Shown here: positions 7,387 to 13,691 of the stretch, piece after piece
Layout of the letters: each line of letters opens with the position of its first letter
How positions within the stretch are numbered: the first letter of the stretch is position 1
Made by a program: the position numbers and the translations under genes
Virus record (IMG/VR): IMGVR_UViG_3300048912_000059
Coordinates: 1 to 31,363 of that record
Direction: 5' to 3' (one strand)
DNA: 31,363 nt
Origin: a virus
The notes under the pieces: generated by a model
The model's input: only the letters and a program-made list of their open reading frames with translations
Told to the model about the DNA's origin: nothing
Databases searched by the model: none

Positions 7387-7711
7387 TAAATATGTAACAA
7401 TGCCTTTATTTCCAGATCCTTACTACACTTATACAATAGCTTTTCAAGGTAATTCTTACATAATTGAGTTCGTCTATAATGAAAGAGTTGGTTTGTATTT
7501 TATAAGTTTATATGACTCCGAGAGTAATCCAATTGTACTTGGTGAGGCATTAGTTCCAAATTATCCAATTCTAAAAGATTACGCTATTTTCCCACTTACT
7601 GGGTTTATTTGGATGGAAGAAAAGGCAGATATTATTTCTGAACCCTATAAAACCTATCCAGACTCAATTGATCAGTACTATAACTGTTTTTATATTTTTA
7701 GAGAAGAGTAA
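7379..7711 (+). CDS. Baseplate plug-like protein
   Basis: The 110-residue, aromatic-rich beta protein (PLFPDPYYTYTIAFQGNSY, then GLYFISLYDSESNPI and LGEALVPNYPIL) resembles the small baseplate plug family encoded between Dit-like and hub genes in myoviruses such as Pam3. The hallmark features are a short double-sheet with a conserved V-P-N-Y-P loop and a G-F-I-W end. It overlaps the previous gene by eight bases and is followed after three bases by the hub gene, so all three are likely translated as a coupled set. The family call depends on recalled resemblance. Confidence 0.65.
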   Translation: MADKYVTMPLFPDPYYTYTIAFQGNSYIIEFVYNERVGLYFISLYDSESNPIVLGEALVPNYPILKDYAIFPLTGFIWMEEKADIISEPYKTYPDSIDQYYNCFYIFREE

Positions 7712-7714
7712 TAT

Positions 7715-8611
7715 ATGGACCTACTACAACGCAACAGGCAGTATCGTTTGATAGTGGGTGATTATCAATCTGGAGACGCGCTAGAGATTACAGATCTTCA
7801 GGTAACTTTTGATATTTCTAAATCTTCAGATAATAAGAAAAAAACTAACAGTGCTGCTATTGAAATTTACAATCTAAGTGAAGATCATATAAAACTTTTA
7901 GACACCGATTACCCAGCAGCAGTTTTTGAAGCTGGTTATCTAGATACAGGCGGTCCACAAAGATTGTTTTCTGGGCAAGTAACACATGTGAGTACTAGAA
8001 AGTCTGGGACGGATAGGGTGACTCAGATCACTTTAGGCACTGGCTATGTTGAATTGAATCATCAAGTCTTGTCTGAATTTGTCCCCGAAGGACAATCTCC
8101 TAAAGATGCTGCCAACAGATTAATTAAAGCAATTGGGGCAGATAGGGGGGTTTTCAATGGTACAAATCTTAACAATCCTTTGCTTTATGGTTACCCTTTA
8201 AGTGGTACACCTAAAGAAATGTTAAATGAATTGTGTGAGAAGTATGCGTGTAATTGGCAACTTGATGATGGCGTTGTTTATATCCATGACAACGACAGAG
8301 GAAACACTGAAAACTTTCAAGAAGCCTACGTTATTTCTAAATACACAGGCTTGATTGAAACCCCATATCGAGTCTCTGGGGATCGTCAAAGATCTAAGAA
8401 AGATAAAGTAAAAAAACCTGGCATCCAAATGAAGATTTTATTAAACCCAGATATTCGGGCAGGCGATATAATAAAATTAGAAGACACTCTAATTAATGGC
8501 TGGTTAAAGGTTGAATCGTTGAGACATACTGGAGGCTGGAGAAGCTCAAGTTGGTATACAGAGATTCGTGCAACAAGCCTTGAAAAAGTTATTAAATCAG
8601 GAGGTAACTGA
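7715..8611 (+). CDS. Baseplate hub protein (gp27-like)
   Basis: This 298-residue protein starts with a strand-rich domain (QYRLIVGDYQSGDALEITDL, residues 8-27), followed by SAAIEIYNLSEDHIKLL, YDTGG-type loops and LFSGQVTHVS. This layout is typical of gp27/gpD-like hub proteins that form the trimeric collar beneath the spike. The C-terminal part (GIQMKILLNPDIRAGDIIKL, then WLKVESLRHTGGWRSSSWYTEI) matches the final barrel of this group. It ends one base into the spike start (TGATGA), so translation is coupled with the spike it would hold. Confidence 0.75.
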   Translation: MDLLQRNRQYRLIVGDYQSGDALEITDLQVTFDISKSSDNKKKTNSAAIEIYNLSEDHIKLLDTDYPAAVFEAGYLDTGGPQRLFSGQVTHVSTRKSGTDRVTQITLGTGYVELNHQVLSEFVPEGQSPKDAANRLIKAIGADRGVFNGTNLNNPLLYGYPLSGTPKEMLNELCEKYACNWQLDDGVVYIHDNDRGNTENFQEAYVISKYTGLIETPYRVSGDRQRSKKDKVKKPGIQMKILLNPDIRAGDIIKLEDTLINGWLKVESLRHTGGWRSSSWYTEIRATSLEKVIKSGGN

Positions 8612-9396
8612 TGAGTTCAGAAGCAGTTGCAGCAATCCAAGCTTCAATGGTCAGTGCCTTTAGTAGTCAGATGGATAATGTCTTTACAAATATTCCTTGT
8701 ATTGTTGTAGCTGTCAGAGATGGGTTGAATGGTCAAATGGTTGATATTCAACCTACTATTAATCAAAAGTTTCAAGATGGTACAGTTAAAGAGTACCCAA
8801 TTCTCGCCGGTATACCGGTTTCTTTCCAAGTTTCTAAGAAGTCTGGCTTTACCTTTCCTATCGAGGTTGGGGATACAGGAATGGCTATATTCTCTATGCG
8901 TAATATGGATGGATGGAAATCTGGTAACGGAAGACCATCTAGTCCTATGAATTTTGCTAAGATGGATAAAAGTGATGCCATCTTCCTTCCGGGTATTCAA
9001 CCTCCTGGAACTGCTGTCAATAATCCATCTAAACACATTCTCCCGCATGATACTAAAGATACTGTAATTTTTGGCAACTTAAGTGGTACTGAGGCAGAGA
9101 TTAGGATTAGGGCCGATGGTAGTATAGGTATTACAACGAGTAATATGCCGATTATTATTAATGGTTCTGATGTAACTATCAACGCTGCAAGTAGTTTGAA
9201 TTTTAACACTCCAAGTTTGATAGTAGATGCTGATATAACACAATGGATTGGAAATATTAATCTACAAGGTAATCTGACTCAAGTGGGGAACTACACCATA
9301 ACAGGTATTGCCACCTTTAATGGAATCCCATTTTCAACACACAAACACATTGGGGTTACACCCGGTAGTGGTACTTCTGGTACTCCTACAGTATAA
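8611..9396 (+). CDS. Membrane-puncturing spike (gp138-like)
   Basis: The 261-residue protein has an N-terminal OB-like domain (CIVVAVRDGLNGQMVDIQPT, then AGIPVSFQ and VGDTGMAIFSMRNMDGW) followed by LPHDTKDTVIF. From residue about 150 it has a repetitive beta-helix (EIRIRADGSIGITTSNMPIIINGSDVTINA). It ends in STHKHIGV with H244-x-H246, the metal-binding apex motif seen in P2 gpV and gp138 spikes. It would sit at the tip of the tube and pierce the outer membrane on contraction. It overlaps the hub gene by one base and is followed by the gp25-like gene. Confidence 0.8.
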   Translation: MSSEAVAAIQASMVSAFSSQMDNVFTNIPCIVVAVRDGLNGQMVDIQPTINQKFQDGTVKEYPILAGIPVSFQVSKKSGFTFPIEVGDTGMAIFSMRNMDGWKSGNGRPSSPMNFAKMDKSDAIFLPGIQPPGTAVNNPSKHILPHDTKDTVIFGNLSGTEAEIRIRADGSIGITTSNMPIIINGSDVTINAASSLNFNTPSLIVDADITQWIGNINLQGNLTQVGNYTITGIATFNGIPFSTHKHIGVTPGSGTSGTPTV

Positions 9397-9406
9397 GGAG
9401 TTACTA

Positions 9407-9778
9407 ATGGATTTTAAACTAAATCTAGATGGAGATATCATCTGGCGGAATGGGGCGTTGCTTAAACAAGACACAACTCAAACACCAGTAGAAGTTACAG
9501 GTCAAAGACTTTTAATTCTTCTTAGAACGTGGATGGAAGAATGGTTTTTAGATACGACTTACGGTATACCTTGGGAACAAAGAATACTTGCCAAAAAGCA
9601 AACTTCAAAAGCAGCAGTTGATTTAATACTACAACAAAAAGTATTATCCGATAAAGGTGTTAAAGAAATTGTTTCTTGGGATTCTACTTTTGTTAATAGA
9701 CATTATAATCTCATTTTTAAAATTAAAGTTGTGGACGGGACAATCTCAGCACCCCTCACTTTAAACCCTATAAATTAA
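9407..9778 (+). CDS. Baseplate wedge protein (gp25-like)
   Basis: From the ATG at 9407, seven bases after AAGGAG, the product is 123 residues. It opens with a strand pair (DFKLNLDGDIIWRNGALLKQ), has RLLILLRTWMEEWFLDTTYGIPWEQ in the middle and closes with a helix-strand region ending in ISAPLTLNPIN. This matches the small gp25/GpW-like wedge proteins that seed sheath polymerisation. Its position between spike and gpJ-like gene is the standard one. The frame is open further left but overlaps the spike gene without a ribosome binding site. Confidence 0.75.
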   Translation: MDFKLNLDGDIIWRNGALLKQDTTQTPVEVTGQRLLILLRTWMEEWFLDTTYGIPWEQRILAKKQTSKAAVDLILQQKVLSDKGVKEIVSWDSTFVNRHYNLIFKIKVVDGTISAPLTLNPIN

Positions 9779-9787
9779 GGAAATAAA

Positions 9788-11230
9788 ATGGCGGGTATTT
9801 CTGACCAAGGCTTTACAATAAAAAGAATGACAGAGATACTTTCAGACTTACGAGCTGAAGCTACCTCTTTATTTCAAGATCTCATAGAACCCGGTGATCA
9901 GGTCGATACATCTGATAGCTCAGCTTTAGGTAGACTAATCGCGCTTGTATCTCCTAGTATGGCTGATTTGTGGGAAGTTGCACAAGCTGATTATCAAGCA
10001 TTTGATCCTAACTCTGCAACAGGTATTGCTCTGGATAACCTTGTAGCCCTTGGTGGTATCACCAGACAGGAACAGACCTATTCCACGGCACAAGTGATCA
10101 TTTCTGGTGACAACGGTACTCTGGTATCATCAGGGCTCACTGTAGGCAGCTCAATTGACAGTAGTCAGTGGACTATTCTGTCTCCTGTAGCTCTTTCTCC
10201 TTCTCAAGCTGTCGGTGTTACGGTCACTCCTATAACGGTTTCTAACACCACAGTTTATAGCATAACTTATACATCCGTCACTACTGCTAATACGATCAAT
10301 TTCACAAGTGATGCATCTGCTACAGCTGCTGAAATTGTTGCTGGGTTGAATGCTGTAATAATTGCAAGCCACCCAAGTCTTGTTAGCAGCATTGAAGGTA
10401 CGGCTCTTAAAATTAGTCGTGTTGATGAATTTTCTGCTGTAACTTTCACTGTTACCTCTAATATTGGAATCACTAAAGTACAAAAGCTTGGTGAGGTTCA
10501 GAGCAGTGTAGTGGGAGAGGTTAATGCTGAAGCTAATACTTTGAATGTTATTCTTACCCCTCAGCTTGGTTGGGACAGCGTTACAAACCCCCAAGCTGCG
10601 AGCCCCGGACGTAATCTTGAAACAGATGAGGAACTTCGTCTACGGTTTAGAGAGACTAAATTTGAACGGGCTTCTAATATTCTTGAAGCTTTGTACTCAG
10701 CATTGATTAATCTTGAAGGTGTTGAGGAAGTAAGAATCTACGAAAATGATACAGATGTTGTAGATGCCTTTGGTGTTCCTGCACACAGTTTTATGCCGAT
10801 TGTTCTTGGTGGGGTTAGTATTGATATTGCAAACACCATTTGGGAAAATAAACCAATGGGTATCAGAAGTTATGGTGACACAGTTGTAGTTATCTATGAC
10901 ACTCAAGGTTTTTCTCATAATATTGGTTTTGAACGACCTGATCCACTACCTGTTTATATTACGATCAACCTCACTACTGATAGTGAATTCCCAGGTACGG
11001 GTGTTGACGACATCAAATCAGCATTGATTGCATACTTTGATAGTAATCTTGGTATTGGTGATGATGTTATTTGGAGTAGATTATTTACCCCAATTAACAC
11101 AGTCAAAGGACATGAAGTAGATAGCTTGTTTATTGGAACATCTCCCAATCCTACAAGTACAGATAGCATTCCAGTTTCATTTGATATGATTGCTTCACTA
11201 TCCTCAGACAACATTATTATCAATACATAA
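9788..11230 (+). CDS. Baseplate J-like wedge protein
   Basis: The 480-residue protein shows the gpJ pattern: an N-terminal FTIKRMTEILSDLRAEATSL, then ALGRLIALVSPSMADLWEVA and ATGIALDNLVALGGI (residues about 77-91), and a core from TDEELRLRFRETKF through VEEVRIYENDTDV. The wedge would link baseplate hub and fibres. Residues about 145-235 carry an extra Thr/Ser-rich module containing NFTSDASATAAEIVAGLNAV. Almost the same string occurs in the tail sheath. At 480 residues it is longer than usual for gpJ, in keeping with this insertion. An ATG after AAGGAAATAA begins it. Confidence 0.8.
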   Translation: MAGISDQGFTIKRMTEILSDLRAEATSLFQDLIEPGDQVDTSDSSALGRLIALVSPSMADLWEVAQADYQAFDPNSATGIALDNLVALGGITRQEQTYSTAQVIISGDNGTLVSSGLTVGSSIDSSQWTILSPVALSPSQAVGVTVTPITVSNTTVYSITYTSVTTANTINFTSDASATAAEIVAGLNAVIIASHPSLVSSIEGTALKISRVDEFSAVTFTVTSNIGITKVQKLGEVQSSVVGEVNAEANTLNVILTPQLGWDSVTNPQAASPGRNLETDEELRLRFRETKFERASNILEALYSALINLEGVEEVRIYENDTDVVDAFGVPAHSFMPIVLGGVSIDIANTIWENKPMGIRSYGDTVVVIYDTQGFSHNIGFERPDPLPVYITINLTTDSEFPGTGVDDIKSALIAYFDSNLGIGDDVIWSRLFTPINTVKGHEVDSLFIGTSPNPTSTDSIPVSFDMIASLSSDNIIINT

Positions 11231-11240
11231 GGAGTGGTAT

Positions 11241-12041
11241 ATGGCTATCACGCCTTTTGAAGAAATCGATTATCTTTCTGAAGCTCGTGAACGAGTGACG
11301 GAGCAGTTTGTAGGAAAGGAAGTTTTTGATAAATATCTTCAACTCCTTATCAACGCTCAAGTAGAAATTCAGAAAGTATTCAAAGATTTGATGCAGCTTA
11401 GAAGTCTTGATACTGCTACAGGTGCTCAGCTTGATGTAATTGGTAGAATCGTTGGTCAAGAGCGTATCTTATTGAATGCTGACTTTTATGACTTCTTTGG
11501 GTTTCAAGGTGCAACTAAAGCAGCAAGTTTTGGTGAACTTGGTAACACAGCAGTAGGGGGCATGTTCTACGACTTTGGTAAACCACTTGGAGGTAATATT
11601 GAACTGGACGATGCGACCTACAGACTTTTTATTAAAGCCAAGATCTTCAAGAATACAACATCATCTACACCAGAAGAATTTCTAGCAGTACTTAATCTTG
11701 TTTTCGGGACTGATACGACAGTATTAACAGAAGAGGGAGACGCCTCTATTACTGTATTGTTATCTAGAACCTTAACTGACTTTGAAAGAGCGCTCCTCTT
11801 CTACATCAGTAATGAACCGGGTTACCCATCAAGACTTATCCCAAAGACGGTTGGTGTTAGGATAAATTTTGGAGAATATGATGGAGACAATTTCTTTGGT
11901 TTTGACGGAGTACCAGGGGCTAAGGGTTTCGGGGAATTTACAGGAAGCTATGGCTGGGGGCTTGGTTATGGTTTAAACTACGGAGATAGTGACTACACTA
12001 CAGTTTCTGGCGGATATTTTGCTAGCCTCTACCAAATTTAA
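11241..12041 (+). CDS. DUF2612-like tail/baseplate protein
   Basis: From the ATG at 11241 (after AAGGAG) the product has 266 residues. The region around residues 25-80 (LQLLINAQVEIQKVFKDLMQ, RSLDTATGAQLDVIGRIVGQ) carries the ATGAQLDxIGxIVG motif of DUF2612 / gpI-like wedge-tip proteins. A central domain (FRLFIKAKIFKN-like, TSSTPEEFLAVLNLVFG) follows, and then a glycine/aromatic-rich tail (GFGEFTGSYGWGLGYGLNYG) that probably binds the fibre. The position between gpJ-like and fibre genes supports a role as fibre adaptor. The last codon lies just before the terminator of the opposing gene. Confidence 0.7.
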   Translation: MAITPFEEIDYLSEARERVTEQFVGKEVFDKYLQLLINAQVEIQKVFKDLMQLRSLDTATGAQLDVIGRIVGQERILLNADFYDFFGFQGATKAASFGELGNTAVGGMFYDFGKPLGGNIELDDATYRLFIKAKIFKNTTSSTPEEFLAVLNLVFGTDTTVLTEEGDASITVLLSRTLTDFERALLFYISNEPGYPSRLIPKTVGVRINFGEYDGDNFFGFDGVPGAKGFGEFTGSYGWGLGYGLNYGDSDYTTVSGGYFASLYQI

Positions 12042-12046
12042 GTAAG

Positions 12047-12069
12047 AGAAAAAGCCCCATTAGGGGCTT
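12047..12069 (-). terminator. Intrinsic terminator of the reverse-oriented HNH gene
   Basis: AAGCCCC (12052-12058) pairs with GGGGCTT (12063-12069) around ATTA, and the minus-strand transcript runs into TTTTTCTC. On the plus strand the stem is followed by AGTAAG without a T-tract, so late transcription should pass through while minus transcription stops. The stop codon of the HNH gene lies inside the stem. Confidence 0.75.
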
Positions 12070-12682
12070 AGTAAGTATAGTTCTCATAGCGTTCAATAAG
12101 AGCCTTGGCAATTCTTTCATCAGACTGCTCAGATGCCAATATCTTGGCTTGCTCTAGTTTGAAAGCTAACCATGCTTGATGAGCTTCTTCGGCTGTATCA
12201 AAATAGCCTAAGTGTTTTCGTTTACCAGACTCCGCAGAACAGCACTTTGCTGTGTATTTTTTATCCCTCTTATGAAAACACACACCGATAGGATAGTCTC
12301 CGCGTACTGCACCATTTTCTAGAAGAAAGGTGTTAATTCTCGGATCAACAAATACACAAGTTTCAGGGTTATAAGTCTTGTTTCCTTTAAACAAGATGTC
12401 TTTGTCCAGGTGCTTACCTTCCCAATTTTGTTTCTCCATCCAAGCCTTAAAAGTAGAGAACAGATGCCACTCTTCCGTAACGGAGCAACCTACATAGGTA
12501 GGGAATTGCTTTTGGTACTTAGGGCAGTAACATCTAACTAACATACTACCCCATGTATTGTAAAATGGACAAATCCAAGTCATCTTTCTTTTACCTTCTA
12601 CAATACCATATTCATAGACATTGTAGTTTGCATCATTAACACCTACGCCGCTAAGTAATTTGTTTCTCTTTCTCAGTTTCAC
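12068..12682 (-). CDS. Free-standing HNH endonuclease with AP2 domain
   Basis: This 204-residue protein is encoded against the direction of all neighbours, between baseplate and fibre genes. The N-terminal half has TWGSMLVRCYCPKYQ (residues 43-57), the HNH-like region LDKDILFKGNKTYNPETCVF (92-111) and R-I-N after it. Residues about 131-175 form an AP2-like DNA-binding domain (PIGVCFHKRDKKYTA, then KHLGYFDTAEEAHQAWLAF). This is a well-known family of free-standing phage homing endonucleases. The start is a GTG after GAGG. It has a private sigma70-type promoter and terminator, so it is a complete selfish cassette. Confidence 0.85.
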   Translation of the reverse strand: MKLRKRNKLLSGVGVNDANYNVYEYGIVEGKRKMTWICPFYNTWGSMLVRCYCPKYQKQFPTYVGCSVTEEWHLFSTFKAWMEKQNWEGKHLDKDILFKGNKTYNPETCVFVDPRINTFLLENGAVRGDYPIGVCFHKRDKKYTAKCCSAESGKRKHLGYFDTAEEAHQAWLAFKLEQAKILASEQSDERIAKALIERYENYTY

Positions 12683-12718
12683 TTTATAACCTCAATTAAG
12701 TTTTTTGGTAATGTCGAA

Positions 12719-12747
12719 ACTATAACACAATCATGAATTCTTGTAAA
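12719..12747 (-). promoter_or_regulatory. Sigma70-type promoter for the reverse HNH gene
   Basis: On the minus strand TTTACA (12747-12742) and TATAGT (12724-12719) are separated by exactly 17 bases, close to the TTGACA-N17-TATAAT consensus. The expected transcript starts about 30 bases before the GTG of the endonuclease. It points into that gene alone and would allow host polymerase to express it early, independently of the late genes around it. Confidence 0.7.
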
Positions 12748-12761
12748 GGAAAAATATAGAC

Positions 12762-13658
12762 ATGGCTGAAATAACCAAACCTGCTGATATCAATAAAATA
12801 TGGGCCGCTGCCGGTGATGTCTTAGCTCCATCTGATTCAAAAATTGCTACAGGCTGGCAGGTTGAGATTCCAGCAAGGCAATACTTTAATTACATCGATA
12901 ATAAACAGGACCAAGCTATTGCCCACATCAATCAGCATGGTATTGCTGTTTGGGACAATACTACAGAATACCAGTATAGTTTAAGCGGCACTAAATCAAT
13001 TTGCATGGGTTCTGATGGGATTATTTATCGCGCAAAACAAGTAAGTATTAACCAAAACCCAGTAACAGATACCACTGATACCTATTGGGAAGTTGCCTTT
13101 GCTAGTGCAGCAGACTTTTATACTTCAACTCAAAGTGATGCCCGATACTTACAAAAATCGGCTAATCTCTCTGACCTAACAAATACAGCGGTCGCCCGTA
13201 CAAATCTTTCTGTATATTCACAAGCTCAGACTTATACTAAAACAGAAGTAGATGCCAAGACCACAGTTGCATCCACAGCACAAGCGCAAGCTCAGAGCAG
13301 TGATACGGTGTTAATTTCTGCGCTGAAGCTTGCGCAATCTTTCCAAGGCGCTAATCAGTCACTCACAAATCCAGGTTTTCAAAAGTTTCCAGGTGGCCTT
13401 ATTGTACAATTCGGATTGACCACAACTTCTGCAAGTGAGGACATTCTTGTAACATTCCCAAAAGAATTTACCACAATCTTCAGTGTAGTAGCTACGTCTG
13501 ATGTTCCGGTCGGAGGTGATCCTGCACTATATGCTGTAGCTCAAACATCGTCTGTAGCTACTACAAATTTTAGGTTGAGAGCATCTGTCAATGGTGATAG
13601 CAACCCCGTTGGTCAACGTATATCGGGACAAGTTAGATGGGTAGCAATTGGTATCTAA
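12762..13658 (+). CDS. Tail fibre protein
   Basis: This 298-residue protein has an N-terminal adaptor (ADINKIWAAAGDVLAPSDSK). A small carbohydrate-binding-like module follows around residues 65-115 (GIAVWDNTTEYQYSL, IYRAKQVSIN, DTYWEVAF). Then comes the fibre repeat DARYLQKSANLSDLTNTAVA (about 129-148), a helical alanine/glutamine segment (TVASTAQAQAQSSDTV), and a C-terminal beta domain ending in GQRISGQVRWVAIGI, like the trimerising tip of gp53-type fibres. It probably forms the shorter fibre that first touches the host. Its ATG follows AAGGAAAAATATAGAC. Separation from the baseplate genes is due to the HNH insertion. Confidence 0.75.
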   Translation: MAEITKPADINKIWAAAGDVLAPSDSKIATGWQVEIPARQYFNYIDNKQDQAIAHINQHGIAVWDNTTEYQYSLSGTKSICMGSDGIIYRAKQVSINQNPVTDTTDTYWEVAFASAADFYTSTQSDARYLQKSANLSDLTNTAVARTNLSVYSQAQTYTKTEVDAKTTVASTAQAQAQSSDTVLISALKLAQSFQGANQSLTNPGFQKFPGGLIVQFGLTTTSASEDILVTFPKEFTTIFSVVATSDVPVGGDPALYAVAQTSSVATTNFRLRASVNGDSNPVGQRISGQVRWVAIGI

Positions 13659-13691
13659 GTTACAACAGCCTCTAAAATTTAAGGAAATTAT

